From JASFHF01 sp050123375 (GTDB lineage Bacteria; Pseudomonadota; Gammaproteobacteria; UBA12402): DNA of 64,000 nt. Where the stretch lies: NCBI GenBank assembly GCA_050123375.1, contig JASFHF010000004.1, positions 1 through 64,000 on the forward strand. Direction: 5' to 3'. The notes beneath the pieces are model-generated. The model saw only the letters and a list, made by a program, of their open reading frames with translations. It was not told the origin of the DNA and made no database searches. How positions within the stretch are numbered: position 1 is the stretch's first letter; each line of letters begins with the position of its first letter. Both the position numbers and the translations under genes were made by a program. Shown piece by piece: positions 16,514 to 25,121 of this stretch.

Positions 16514-16954
16514 ATGGCAGCAATTAAAAAATCTCCGTGGATTGTACATTACGATGGTTCAAGTTGTAATGGTTGCGATATTGAGGTGCTAGCTTGTTTG
16601 ACGCCGCGTTTCGATGTGGAGCGTTTTGGGATTATTAATGTTGGTAATCCTAAACATGCTGATATTTTGTTGATAACAGGTGCAGTTAATACCCAAAACC
16701 AGGAAGTTGTAAAAAATTTATATGAACAAATGGGTGAGCCTAAAGTAGTAGTAGCCGTAGGCGCTTGTGCTTGCAGCGGACATTTTTTTGCTGAATGTTA
16801 TAATACTTTAGGCGGAGTTGATAAAGTTATTCCAGTGGATGTATATGTTCCTGGTTGTGCAGCGCGTCCTGAAGCGATTATAGACGGAGTGGTGAAAGGT
16901 TTGGGTGTGTTGGAAGAGAAGCAAAAAAAACTTAAACAAAGCAAAAAGGCATAA
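16514..16954 (+). CDS. echC: Ech-type hydrogenase small subunit C (NuoB-like)
   Basis: The 146-residue protein holds the proximal [4Fe-4S] cluster. The four ligands are visible: C18 and C21 in SSCNGCDIE, C85 in VGACACSG, and C115 in VPGCAARPE. Unlike soluble hydrogenase small subunits it has no extra clusters, which is typical of group 4 enzymes and NuoB. The C-terminus is lysine-rich. The ribosome-binding site AGAGGAAG precedes the ATG. It partners the large subunit EchE. Confidence 0.92.
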   Translation: MAAIKKSPWIVHYDGSSCNGCDIEVLACLTPRFDVERFGIINVGNPKHADILLITGAVNTQNQEVVKNLYEQMGEPKVVVAVGACACSGHFFAECYNTLGGVDKVIPVDVYVPGCAARPEAIIDGVVKGLGVLEEKQKKLKQSKKA

Positions 16955-16977
16955 AGATTAGTAGGGGGCTTGAAAAT

Positions 16978-17349
16978 ATGGCTTATGAAGAACAGGAAAT
17001 TGTAACTATTGGTAAAGATGATTTGCTGGGAAAAGTGCAAGCTTTGATGGATGATGGTTGTCGTCTAGTGCAGATTGGCTGCACTAAATTAGCAGATCAT
17101 TTTCAGATTGATTATAGTTTTGATAAATATTATGAGTTTCATAATTTGCGGGTTGAACTGCCGTTGACTAATCCGGAATTACCAAGTATTTCGGCAATTT
17201 GTTTACCGGCATTTTTATATGAAAATGAAATTCATGACCTTTTTGGAATTAATATCACAGGCATTAGTATTGATTTTAAGGGCAAGTTTTATCGTTTAGA
17301 AAAAGACGCTCCGTTTAGTTCCGTTGATGAGCAAGGAGATGTTAAATAA
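16978..17349 (+). CDS. echD: Ech-type hydrogenase subunit D (NuoC-like)
   Basis: This 123-residue protein matches the short NuoC-like EchD subunit. ITGISIDFKGKFYRLEKDAPF and PELPSISAICLPAFLYENEIHDLFGI recall the conserved E-x-E-x-x-D-x-F-G-I segment of NuoC (30 kDa subunit). It is soluble and probably bridges EchE and EchC on the cytoplasmic face. Its place between small and large subunit genes is the canonical Ech order. Confidence 0.85.
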   Translation: MAYEEQEIVTIGKDDLLGKVQALMDDGCRLVQIGCTKLADHFQIDYSFDKYYEFHNLRVELPLTNPELPSISAICLPAFLYENEIHDLFGINITGISIDFKGKFYRLEKDAPFSSVDEQGDVK

Positions 17350-17393
17350 ATAAAATTTATGAGCTAGCTTATAAAAATGAGGAAAGTTAAGAT

Positions 17394-18473
17394 ATGGCAA
17401 AACAAACAGTTATTCCTTTTGGTCCACAACATCCAGTATTGCCGGAACCAATTCATCTTGATCTAGTGTTGGAAGATGAAACTGTAGTAGAGGCTATTCC
17501 AAATATTGGATTTATTCATCGTGGTCTTGAGTTATTATGTAAAAAGAAGCCGTTTCAGGATATGGTTTTTGTGGCGGAACGTATTTGCGGTATTTGTAGT
17601 TTTATTCATGGTGTTGGTTTTTCTCAAGGTGTGGAAAAAATTATGAATCTTGAGGTTCCAAAACGAGCAGAATTGTTGCGTGTGTTTTGGGGGGAATTAT
17701 CCAGAATACATAGTCATTTATTATGGCTTGGTCTTGCTGCAGATGCTATTGGTTTTGAAAGTTTATTTATGCATGTGTGGCGGGTGCGTGAGAGAATTTT
17801 AAAGATTTTTGAAGAAACTACTGGCGGCAGAGTGATTTTTGGTGCGTGTCAAGTTGGAGGAACGCGTAAAGATATTAGTAATGATGTTTTGCAACGAATC
17901 AATAAAGAGTTGGATGATATTGAAGCTGATTATAAAAATTTAGCTGATGTATTTGCGACGGATTATACCATTCGTCATCGTTGGTCAGATATTGGGCCGC
18001 TATCCCTAGAAGATGCGCATAAATTAGGAGCGGTTGGTCCTACTGTTCGTGGTAGCGGAGTTGCGCAAGATGTACGTATGCTGCGTTATGGCGGATATGC
18101 AGATGTTGATTTTGAACCAGTAATTGAAACAGCTTGTGATTGTTATGCGCGTACTATGGTGCGTGTGCGTGAAGTTTTCCAATCTTTTGATTTAATGCGG
18201 CAGGCAATTAGCAAAATGCCTGATGGTGAAGTTGCGGTTAAAGTTAAAGGTTTTCCGGAAGGTGAGTTTTTCTCTAGGGTTGAACAGCCGCGGGGAGAAG
18301 TAGTTTATTATATTAGAGGTGACGGAACTCAATTTTTGGATCGATTTAGAATTAGAACACCGACGTTTGCTAATATTCATCCATTATTAGCAATGTTAGG
18401 AGGGTGCGCGCTTGCTGATGCACCAGCTATTATTTTGTCAATTGATCCTTGTATTAGTTGTACGGAGAGATAA
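17394..18473 (+). CDS. echE: Ech-type [NiFe] hydrogenase large subunit E
   Basis: This catalytic subunit binds the NiFe(CN)2CO centre. Both cysteine pairs are present: C65 and C68 in ERICGICSF, and C353 and C356 in DPCISCTER. These ligands distinguish it from the complex I homologue NuoD, which lacks them. The protein stops at Arg359 directly after the second motif, so there is no C-terminal peptide to cleave. This is known for EchE and CooH. It has 359 residues. IPNIGFIHRGLE near the N-terminus is typical of the NuoD/EchE family. It probably forms H2 from reduced ferredoxin supplied through EchF. Confidence 0.94.
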   Translation: MAKQTVIPFGPQHPVLPEPIHLDLVLEDETVVEAIPNIGFIHRGLELLCKKKPFQDMVFVAERICGICSFIHGVGFSQGVEKIMNLEVPKRAELLRVFWGELSRIHSHLLWLGLAADAIGFESLFMHVWRVRERILKIFEETTGGRVIFGACQVGGTRKDISNDVLQRINKELDDIEADYKNLADVFATDYTIRHRWSDIGPLSLEDAHKLGAVGPTVRGSGVAQDVRMLRYGGYADVDFEPVIETACDCYARTMVRVREVFQSFDLMRQAISKMPDGEVAVKVKGFPEGEFFSRVEQPRGEVVYYIRGDGTQFLDRFRIRTPTFANIHPLLAMLGGCALADAPAIILSIDPCISCTER

Positions 18474-18478
18474 TTGTT

Positions 18479-18850
18479 ATGTCAGATATACTTACAATGT
18501 TTTGGACAATAATAAAAAATTTATTCAAAAAGTCAGCGTGTGATATGTACCCAGTAAAAAAACCTGAGCTTTATGAACAATCCAAAGGATGTATAGGAAT
18601 TAATGCTCCTGATTGCATATTATGTTCGTTGTGTGCTAAAAAATGTCCTACGCATGCACTTACAGTGGATCGGGAAGCGCGTACTTGGGCGATTGACCGT
18701 GGTAAATGCATCTTATGTAATCGTTGTGTCGAAGTTTGCCCAAAAAAATGTTTGATGATGGGGCAACAATATGCTGGGCCAGTGGTAGAACAAAAACCTG
18801 AGGTTGTAAATATTCCTGAACAGGTGAAAGCCACAGAAAAATCTGAATAA
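18479..18850 (+). CDS. echF: Ech-type hydrogenase ferredoxin-like subunit F (NuoI-like)
   Basis: The protein has about 123 residues and two [4Fe-4S] motifs of the CxxCxxCxxxCP form: CILCSLCAKKCP and CILCNRCVEVCP. It would pass electrons from ferredoxin to EchC. The in-frame TTG at 18458 lies inside echE. The ATG at 18479 is preferred because GGAGAG (18465-18470) precedes it. The C-terminal 30 residues are Glu/Val-rich and not part of the domain. It is the last structural gene of the Ech set. Confidence 0.9.
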   Translation: MSDILTMFWTIIKNLFKKSACDMYPVKKPELYEQSKGCIGINAPDCILCSLCAKKCPTHALTVDREARTWAIDRGKCILCNRCVEVCPKKCLMMGQQYAGPVVEQKPEVVNIPEQVKATEKSE

Positions 18851-18872
18851 ATCCGGTGGGTGAGCGCCTCAT

Positions 18873-19223
18873 ATGCATGAATTTAGTATAATGCAGGGTG
18901 TCTTCAAGCTACTTGAAGACATTGCTGTAAAAAATAATTTGATAAAAATAAACAAGGTTATACTAAGGATTGGTAAATTGCGGCAAGTTTTTCCCGATTT
19001 TTTGCGGTTTGCTTTTGAGAATATATCAAAAGACACAATTGCGGATGGCGCGGAATTAATTATTGAAGAAATACCGATAACCATGCGTTGTAAGTCTTGT
19101 AATCAAGAATTTACCGTAGAGCATCACACTTATGTTTGTCCTGTGTGTGGTGCAGTAAAATTAGAATTATTAACTGGTAAGGAAGTATTAATCGCCAGTG
19201 TTGAGGGAGAAGATGGTGGGTAA
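18873..19223 (+). CDS. hypA: hydrogenase nickel incorporation protein HypA
   Basis: HypA delivers nickel to the large subunit precursor together with HypB. The 116-residue protein begins MHEFSIMQ, where His2 and Glu3 bind nickel. It has the zinc-binding pairs C73/C76 and C89/C92. It lies between the two hydrogenase structural sets, 22 bp after echF. Its stop codon TAA is formed with the first bases of a palindromic repeat, so the original C-terminus may have been altered slightly. Confidence 0.94.
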   Translation: MHEFSIMQGVFKLLEDIAVKNNLIKINKVILRIGKLRQVFPDFLRFAFENISKDTIADGAELIIEEIPITMRCKSCNQEFTVEHHTYVCPVCGAVKLELLTGKEVLIASVEGEDGG

Positions 19224-19295
19224 GGGGGTCGCATCTTCACTCATTACATATGCGTTGTATGTTGCATCATGTAATGAGTGAAGATGCGACCCCCT
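19223..19295. repeat. dispersed palindrome with 27-bp perfect stem
   Basis: The left arm 19223-19249 is inverted without mismatch at 19269-19295 around a 19-base loop. The arm reads AGGGGGTCGCATCTTCACTC and then ATTACAT. The element at 61331-61390 has the same arms. It fills the whole hypA-hypB gap and its last bases lie close to the hypB ribosome-binding site. It would form a very stable hairpin in the hydrogenase transcript. Confidence 0.9.
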
Positions 19296-19312
19296 GAAGA
19301 CGGAAATTTATT

Positions 19313-19969
19313 ATGTCAATAAAAATAATGCAAAACGTTCTAGAAGCTAACGACAGCAAAGCTGCAGAGTTGCGTGATTTGTTACGCGCAAAAAAGATTG
19401 TCATGTTAAATCTAATTAGTTCACCAGGTTCAGGTAAAACTACCTTGTTGGAGAAGACCGTTCCTTTACTTAAGGATAAATATAAAGTTGCGATTATCGA
19501 AGGGGATGTGGAAACCGATCGTGATATGCAAAGACTTGCACAATTTGAAGTGCCAATTGCTTTGATTAATACCAGCGGGGCTTGTCATTTAGAATCAGTT
19601 AGCATTGAAAAAGCGTTTACCTCACTTGATTTAGACAATTTAGACTTGATTATAGTTGAAAATGTGGGGAATTTGGTGTGTCCGGCTGAGTTTGATATCG
19701 GTGAGGATGCTAAGGTGGCTTTGGTTAGCGTGCCAGAAGGCGATGATAAAGTAATCAAGTACCCTCTACTATTTAGAGAAGCAGAGCTTGCTATTTTAAA
19801 TAAAATTGACTTATTGGATTATTCAGGTTTTAATGTGGAGTCTTTTTATACTGATTTACGACAAGTGAATGCTAATCTTGAAGTGATTGAAATGTCTTGT
19901 AAGCAGGATGTTGGTGTGGGTAAATGGATTGGTTGGTTGGAACAACGAATTTTGGCTAAAAAACGGTAA
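19313..19969 (+). CDS. hypB: hydrogenase nickel incorporation GTPase HypB
   Basis: This GTPase drives nickel insertion together with HypA. The 218-residue protein has the Walker A motif SSPGSGKTTLLE (Lys42), the EGDVETDRD segment with metal-linked switch residues, VENVGNLVCPAEFDIGE carrying the conserved Cys, and the guanine-binding NKID motif. It lacks the histidine-rich nickel store seen at the N-terminus of some HypB proteins. Its separation from hypA by a long hairpin could lower its expression. hypC, hypD, hypE and hypF are not in this window. Confidence 0.95.
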   Translation: MSIKIMQNVLEANDSKAAELRDLLRAKKIVMLNLISSPGSGKTTLLEKTVPLLKDKYKVAIIEGDVETDRDMQRLAQFEVPIALINTSGACHLESVSIEKAFTSLDLDNLDLIIVENVGNLVCPAEFDIGEDAKVALVSVPEGDDKVIKYPLLFREAELAILNKIDLLDYSGFNVESFYTDLRQVNANLEVIEMSCKQDVGVGKWIGWLEQRILAKKR

Positions 19970-19985
19970 TGAAAGGAAATAAAAA

Positions 19986-21008
19986 ATGAGTAAATTATTG
20001 AAAATGTCAAAGGCTGATATGCTGAAGTCTATTGATAAAGCAGTATTGCATTATAAAGTAGCTGCTTTAACTAAAAAAAGCGGTCAGCCTAGGTATGATT
20101 ATGTATCTAATGGTGGAGAAGTGATGTTAAATTATATGCCGACAGTACTTTCTCCAAAGAAGTTTTTCTTTCCGCAGGATGAGGTTATTTTAGAATATAC
20201 TGCTGATGGCAAAGTAGATCCAAAAATATCAGCAGAACCATTATTATTATTTGGAATAAGGCCATGTGATTTAAATGCAATTAAAATTTTGGATGAGGCA
20301 TTTGCGGAAAGTAATGGTGATCCTAATTATTTAGCTAAACGTGAAAAGTCGGTCATTGTTGGTATTGATTGTAAAAAAATATGTGATGAAAATGCCTTTT
20401 GTTACAAAGTTAAGGCGAATTATGCAGCTGGCGGATTTGATATAATGCTGTATGAATATGGCAGTGATTATTTAGTTGAATCAATGACTGATAAAGGCGA
20501 AAGGTTTTGTAAAAAATATCTGGCTGCTGCAAAAACTGACGGACAAGATAAAACAAAATACGATGAGGAAAAAACACAAGGTTTTGCTGGAACGGAAACA
20601 TTTAAAAATTTGGATAGATTACCAGAAATTTTTGATGATAATAAAGATCATGCGGTTTGGAAGGAAGAAGGAAAAAAATGTCTAAGCTGTGGTTCTTGTA
20701 TTATGGTATGTCCAACTTGTTATTGTTTTGATGTTGCTGATGAGTTGGCATTAAGTCTAAAACAAGGCGAAAGAATTCGTCGTTGGGATGCATGTATGTT
20801 AAGTTCATTTGCAGTTGTAGCTGGAGGAGAAAGTTTTCGCTCTGAGGCAGAGCAACGTTTGCATCATCGGCTTGACCGCAAATTTAATTTCTTAATGAAA
20901 AAACATAATCAGTCGGTTTGTGTTGGTTGTGGACGATGTGTGCGTGCATGTCTTGCAGATATTAGTCCGAAAAAAGTTGTAGAAAAAATTGTTGGTGAAG
21001 GAGAATAG
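19986..21008 (+). CDS. hydB: group 3b hydrogenase beta subunit, iron-sulfur
   Basis: The 340-residue protein is the HydB/HyhB-type iron-sulfur subunit, related to the anaerobic sulfite reductase subunit A. CLSCGSCIMVCPTCYC near residue 230 and CVGCGRCVRACLADIS near the C-terminus are two [4Fe-4S] binding blocks. ILFGIRPCDL is the conserved N-terminal motif of the family. It carries electrons between the flavin subunit (HydG) and the hydrogenase dimer. AAAGGAAA precedes the ATG, and the next gene starts four bases after its stop. Confidence 0.9.
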   Translation: MSKLLKMSKADMLKSIDKAVLHYKVAALTKKSGQPRYDYVSNGGEVMLNYMPTVLSPKKFFFPQDEVILEYTADGKVDPKISAEPLLLFGIRPCDLNAIKILDEAFAESNGDPNYLAKREKSVIVGIDCKKICDENAFCYKVKANYAAGGFDIMLYEYGSDYLVESMTDKGERFCKKYLAAAKTDGQDKTKYDEEKTQGFAGTETFKNLDRLPEIFDDNKDHAVWKEEGKKCLSCGSCIMVCPTCYCFDVADELALSLKQGERIRRWDACMLSSFAVVAGGESFRSEAEQRLHHRLDRKFNFLMKKHNQSVCVGCGRCVRACLADISPKKVVEKIVGEGE

Positions 21009-21011
21009 TTG

Positions 21012-21872
21012 ATGAACATGAAATTAAATTTACAAAAACCAAATGAAAAATTATACGTTCCTGAGCCTGCGAAAATAGTTGAGCTTAAGGATTTTACTGC
21101 CCACGATAAATATTTTAAATTGGAATTATTGAGTGGCAAACCTTTAGGTAATGTTTCCGGACAGTTTGTACAAGTATCAGTGCTTGGGGTTGGTGAGGCA
21201 CCGATTTCTATTTCTTCGCCTCCGCGTGATGATAATATTTTTGAATTATGTCTTAGAGCTGTTGGTGATGTGACCAACAAATTACATAGTTTAAAAGTTG
21301 GTGATATCGTTCATATTAGAGGTCCTTTTGGTCATGGTTTTGATGATGCAATTCAGCAAAGAATGCAAGGCAAGCATCTGATGATTATAGCTGGAGGAAT
21401 TGGTTATGCTCCGCTGCGTTCTTTAATTAACAAAGTAATTTCAGAAAAAGAAAAATATAAAAAGATTTCTGTTTTGTTTGGTTGTAAATCGCCAAGCGAA
21501 AGATTGTATGTTGATGAATTAGAGGAAATTTCCAGGATTGGTGGCAATGTAGAGTTATTGGAAACGGTTGATGTGGCTTCCGAAAATTGGAAAGGAAACG
21601 TTGGTGTTATTACTACACTTATTCCAAAAGTAGAATGTGATCCGGCTAATACGATTGCTGCGATGGTTGGTCCGCCGATTATGTTTAAGTTTGTGATAAA
21701 AGCATTGAAGGATATAAGTGTTCCTGATGAAAATATTTATATGTCACTTGAGCGTAGAATGAAATGTGGTGTTGGCAAGTGCGGTCATTGCCAAATTGGA
21801 GGCGTATATGCTTGTCAAGAAGGACCGGTATTTAATTATGCTGATGTCCTAAATAATGAGGAGGTGTTTTAA
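21012..21872 (+). CDS. hydG: group 3b hydrogenase gamma subunit, FAD/NAD(P)-binding
   Basis: This diaphorase subunit exchanges electrons with NAD(P)H. It belongs to the ferredoxin reductase family: APISISSPP and CLRAVGDVTNKLHSL bind FAD, and IAGGIGYAPLRSLI binds the nucleotide. CGVGKCGHCQIGG followed by ACQEGPVF is a C-terminal [2Fe-2S] site, as in PyrK/HydG proteins. TTG (21009) and ATG (21012) are both possible starts; AAGGAG at 20997-21002 favours the ATG. Its stop overlaps the next ATG by one base (TAATG). NADPH is the usual partner for group 3b enzymes, but specificity cannot be read from the sequence alone. Confidence 0.9.
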   Translation: MNMKLNLQKPNEKLYVPEPAKIVELKDFTAHDKYFKLELLSGKPLGNVSGQFVQVSVLGVGEAPISISSPPRDDNIFELCLRAVGDVTNKLHSLKVGDIVHIRGPFGHGFDDAIQQRMQGKHLMIIAGGIGYAPLRSLINKVISEKEKYKKISVLFGCKSPSERLYVDELEEISRIGGNVELLETVDVASENWKGNVGVITTLIPKVECDPANTIAAMVGPPIMFKFVIKALKDISVPDENIYMSLERRMKCGVGKCGHCQIGGVYACQEGPVFNYADVLNNEEVF

Positions 21873-22633
21873 TGGCTAAACCAAGAGTTGCATTTTTTGA
21901 TTTTGCATGTTGTGAAGGTTGTCAGTTGTGTGCGCTTGATTTAACACCAGAGCAATTGTTGGATTTATTAAACGTGGTTGATATTGTTGAATTTCGTGAA
22001 GCAATCAGTGAAAAAGCGGGTGATGCTGGTTATGATATTGCAATTGTTGAAGGTTCGATTACGCGTGACAGTGATATTCCAAGATTGAAGAAAATTCGTG
22101 AAACCGCCAAAATTCTTATCACTTTAGGTTCTTGTTCAACGATTGCTGGTATTAATGCGTTGAAAAACTTTCAGACTAAAGAAGAATATCAAAAAGAAGT
22201 GTATCCGGATGATCCAGCTAAATACGAAACTACTACCGCAAAAGCTGTGCATGAAATTGTACAGGTGGATGCATTTATTCCAGGTTGTCCAATTGATACC
22301 GGCGAATTTGTACGTGTAGTAAAAAATTTAGTTTTAGGTAAAGATCCTGCAATTCCTACTTACCCAGTTTGTGTTGAATGTAAGAAAAATGAAAATGTTT
22401 GTGTGTATGAAAAAGGCATTCAGTGTTTAGGCCCAATAATTCGTGCTGGATGCGGTGCGCGTTGTCCAAGTAATGGCGGATATTGTTTTGGCTGCCGCGG
22501 TATTATTCCTGAGCCAAACTTAAATTCACAGCAGGATATTATGCAAAAATATAATCTTACTTTTGAACAGATGAAAGATAAATTTAAATTATTCCTCGAA
22601 AGAAATAAGGAGGTATTTCCTAATGACAAATAA
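21872..22633 (+). CDS. hydD: group 3b [NiFe] hydrogenase small (delta) subunit
   Basis: The 253-residue small subunit carries the electron relay. The proximal cluster ligands are seen in CCEGCQLCALDL, LGSCSTIAG and FIPGCPID. A C-terminal block with many Cys residues (CVECKKNENVCVY, CLGPIIRAGCGARCPSNGGYCFGCRG) would bind two further clusters. This is the soluble group 3 form, without a twin-arginine signal. The last 11 bases overlap the start of hydA. Confidence 0.92.
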   Translation: MAKPRVAFFDFACCEGCQLCALDLTPEQLLDLLNVVDIVEFREAISEKAGDAGYDIAIVEGSITRDSDIPRLKKIRETAKILITLGSCSTIAGINALKNFQTKEEYQKEVYPDDPAKYETTTAKAVHEIVQVDAFIPGCPIDTGEFVRVVKNLVLGKDPAIPTYPVCVECKKNENVCVYEKGIQCLGPIIRAGCGARCPSNGGYCFGCRGIIPEPNLNSQQDIMQKYNLTFEQMKDKFKLFLERNKEVFPNDK

Positions 22634-23924
22634 AAATGTAAATGTCAATGTGCATCATATTACGCGGGTTGAAGGTCATGGTAATATTAAGGTTGATGTG
22701 CAAAATGGCGAACTAAAAGAATGTAAACTTGAGATTGTGGAAGCTCCGCGTTTTTTTGAGGCGATGTTAAAAGACCGTCATTACAGTGAAGCAGCATTGA
22801 TTACCAGTAGAATTTGCGGAATTTGTTCTGCTGGACATCAATTAGCATCACTTACAGCATCAGAAGATGCTTTTGGTATTTCAATTTCCGAGCAGGAAAA
22901 GTGTTTACGCCGCTTGCTGAATGTTGGAGAATTCTTTGAGAGTCATGTGCTGCATATTTATTTTCTTGCAGTTCCGGATTTTGTTGGCGCAAAATCAGTA
23001 TTGCCATTAGTTAATACACATAAAGATGTTGTGGTGCGAGCATTGCAGCTTAAAAAACTTGGTCATCATGTTGGTAATTTAATCGCAGGTCGGTTAATTC
23101 ATTCCATGGCGACTAATGTTAAGGCAATGACTAAGATTCCAACTGATGCGATTTTGGAAGAAATTATTGATAGTTTAAAAGAAGCTAAAAAACAGCTTAA
23201 AGAAGACATCAAAACTTTACAAACCTTAAAGGTTCCTGCGTTTGAAAGAGAAACGGAATATATTTCGTTGTACAAACCAGGTGATTATGCTTTCTTATGG
23301 GGTAATATTTATTCTAGCGATACTGGTGAAACTTCATATAAAAATTATTTAGAAATGACTAATGAGTATTTAGTTGATCATTCAACCGCAAAACGTACCA
23401 AACATCAGCGTGATTCATTTATGGTTGGAGCGTTGGCACGGTTTAATAATAGTCATGAGTGGTTATCAAATGACGCTAAACAAGCGGCTGCTGATTTAGG
23501 TTTAAAAGCTCCTTGTTATAATTCATATATGATTACGGTAGCGCAATTTGTAGAATTATTCCATATTGCTGATGATGGCATCAAAGCAGCCGAAGAATTA
23601 CTTAATATGCAGCGTAAACTTGAAGATCGATCATTCCCGGTTAAAGCTTGTACCGGAGTTGGCGCTGTCGAAGTGCCGCGTGGTATTTTGTATCACGAAT
23701 ACACTTATGATGATAAAGGTTATATGCAAAAAGCCAACTGTATTATTCCAACCGGACAAAACTTAAATAACATTGAAGATGATTTTCGCGCATTGATTCC
23801 AACGATTTTGGATAAATCGCAGGAAGAAATCACTTTGTTGTTGGAAATGATGGTGCGTGCGTATGACCCATGTATTTCATGTTCTGCGCATATTCTTGAT
23901 GTGGAATTTGTGAACGGTGAGTAG
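22623..23924 (+). CDS. hydA: group 3b [NiFe] hydrogenase large (alpha) subunit
   Basis: This catalytic subunit of a bidirectional, NAD(P)-linked hydrogenase (sulfhydrogenase family) has 433 residues. The nickel ligands are C65 and C68 in SRICGICSAGH, and C417 and C420 in DPCISCSAH. A ten-residue tail after His423 (ILDVEFVNGE) is the peptide that an endopeptidase removes after metal insertion. This differs from EchE, which has no tail. AAGGAGGT precedes the ATG inside hydD. The order hydB-hydG-hydD-hydA matches the archaeal and bacterial group 3b operons. Confidence 0.95.
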   Translation: MTNKNVNVNVHHITRVEGHGNIKVDVQNGELKECKLEIVEAPRFFEAMLKDRHYSEAALITSRICGICSAGHQLASLTASEDAFGISISEQEKCLRRLLNVGEFFESHVLHIYFLAVPDFVGAKSVLPLVNTHKDVVVRALQLKKLGHHVGNLIAGRLIHSMATNVKAMTKIPTDAILEEIIDSLKEAKKQLKEDIKTLQTLKVPAFERETEYISLYKPGDYAFLWGNIYSSDTGETSYKNYLEMTNEYLVDHSTAKRTKHQRDSFMVGALARFNNSHEWLSNDAKQAAADLGLKAPCYNSYMITVAQFVELFHIADDGIKAAEELLNMQRKLEDRSFPVKACTGVGAVEVPRGILYHEYTYDDKGYMQKANCIIPTGQNLNNIEDDFRALIPTILDKSQEEITLLLEMMVRAYDPCISCSAHILDVEFVNGE

Positions 23925-23934
23925 CAATGCTGTC

Positions 23935-23965
23935 ATCCCGCGACCTAGTTAGTTGATCGCGGGAT
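23935..23965. repeat. short palindrome ATCCCGCGA / TCGCGGGAT
   Basis: A 9-bp inverted repeat (23935-23943 and 23957-23965) lies in the 71-bp gap between hydA and the protease gene. GTCATCCCGCG...GCGGGATCCAG palindromes are widespread intergenic repeats in bacteria. It is visibly GC-richer than the genes around it. Confidence 0.55.
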
Positions 23966-23995
23966 CCAGTAATATGCAAGTTATCGAGATCTTTG

Positions 23996-24442
23996 ATGAC
24001 AAATGATTTTTTGATTTTAGGTGTTGGCAATATATGGCGCCGTGATGATGGTGTTGGTATCGAAGCAATAAAATTATTGCGGCAAGAGAGCATGACAAAT
24101 GTTGATTTGATCAACGGCGGGATTGATGGTTTAAGTTTAATTGATGTTATAAAGCGATATCAACGGGCAATTATTATTGATGCAGTTGATATGCAGCTAA
24201 CACCGGGTACGGTGAAATTATTTGACATAAAAGAAGCTAAAATAAAAATCAAGCATGATGCGCTTTCAACTCATGGTTTTGGGTTGGCAGAAGTTCTTGG
24301 ATTGTTAGAAAAATTGGGCTGCAAGACAAAAATAAAAATTATTGGAGTGCAGCCGCAGGATATTTCGTTTGGGGAAGGAATGACCGAATTGGTAAAGGCA
24401 AGTTTATTAAAAGTTGTTAATTTATGTAGGAGAATATTATGA
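23996..24442 (+). CDS. hydrogenase maturation endopeptidase (HycI/HyaD family)
   Basis: This 148-residue nickel-dependent peptidase should cut the HydA tail after His423. The N-terminal LILGVGNIWRRDDGVG segment carries the conserved Asp of the family (D in RRDDGVG). NGGIDGLSLIDVI, IIIDAVDM and STHGFGLAEVLGL hold the other metal-site residues (Asp and His). The ATG at 23996 is preferred over the TTG at 23993. It overlaps the nickel permease gene by four bases. Because EchE needs no cleavage, one protease is enough for both enzymes. Confidence 0.9.
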   Translation: MTNDFLILGVGNIWRRDDGVGIEAIKLLRQESMTNVDLINGGIDGLSLIDVIKRYQRAIIIDAVDMQLTPGTVKLFDIKEAKIKIKHDALSTHGFGLAEVLGLLEKLGCKTKIKIIGVQPQDISFGEGMTELVKASLLKVVNLCRRIL

Positions 24443-25107
24443 ATCATGCAATTACAGTTTTAATTTGTGCAGCAATGCCGATAGGTGCTATTCATACATT
24501 GACTGGTCCGGATCATTATGTGCCGTTTATTGCGTTATCTAAAGCACGCCAGTGGTCGATGTTAAAAACCGCGATAATTACTTTATTATGCGGTATTGGT
24601 CACGTAGTATCTGCGGTAATTTTAGGATTGGTTGGGGTTGCTCTTGGTTATACATTAAGTAAAATTTCATTTATTGCTGATTTTCGTAATAGTATGGCAG
24701 CGTGGTTGTTAATTGGTTTCGGTTTAGCATATTTTTTATGGGGATTGCGGGTTGCGTTTAAAAATAAACGTCATCAGCATTTTCATTTAATTGGTCATAA
24801 GCATCATCACAAAAAAAGCTGGAAAGAATTAACGCCATGGATTTTATTTATCTTGTTTGTGTTAGGTCCATGTGAACAATTAATCCCATTAATTGTGTAT
24901 CCGGCAGTTAAAGAAATGTATTTTGCAGTATTTATTATCTCATTATTATTTGGTATTGCGACGATTATTACTATGGTTAGTGTAGCTTTAGTATCAGTTT
25001 ACGGCACGCAATTAATCAAAGTTAAGTTTCTCGAAAAATATGGTCAAGCCACTGCTGGCGCAGTAATCTGTAGCGTTGGGATTATTATTAAGGCTTTTGG
25101 GCTATAA
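24439..25107 (+). CDS. nickel/cobalt permease, NicO/UreH-like
   Basis: The 222-residue membrane protein has about six transmembrane helices. The helix-1 motif HTLTGPDHYVPF and a cytoplasmic histidine-rich loop (HQHFHLIGHKHHHKK) indicate metal handling. PCEQLIPLIVYPA is the second conserved motif. It is related to UreH/HupE/NicO nickel transporters. Its place at the end of the hydrogenase operon, translationally coupled to the protease, argues for nickel supply to both hydrogenases. It is followed by a terminator. Confidence 0.85.
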   Translation: MNHAITVLICAAMPIGAIHTLTGPDHYVPFIALSKARQWSMLKTAIITLLCGIGHVVSAVILGLVGVALGYTLSKISFIADFRNSMAAWLLIGFGLAYFLWGLRVAFKNKRHQHFHLIGHKHHHKKSWKELTPWILFILFVLGPCEQLIPLIVYPAVKEMYFAVFIISLLFGIATIITMVSVALVSVYGTQLIKVKFLEKYGQATAGAVICSVGIIIKAFGL

Positions 25108-25121
25108 ATATATTTAGTCAT

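Noticed and set aside
13780..18850. Respiratory complex I (nuo) operon
   Set aside because: EchE keeps both CxxC nickel ligand pairs, which NuoD lacks. Only six subunits are present in Ech order, and hyp genes follow.
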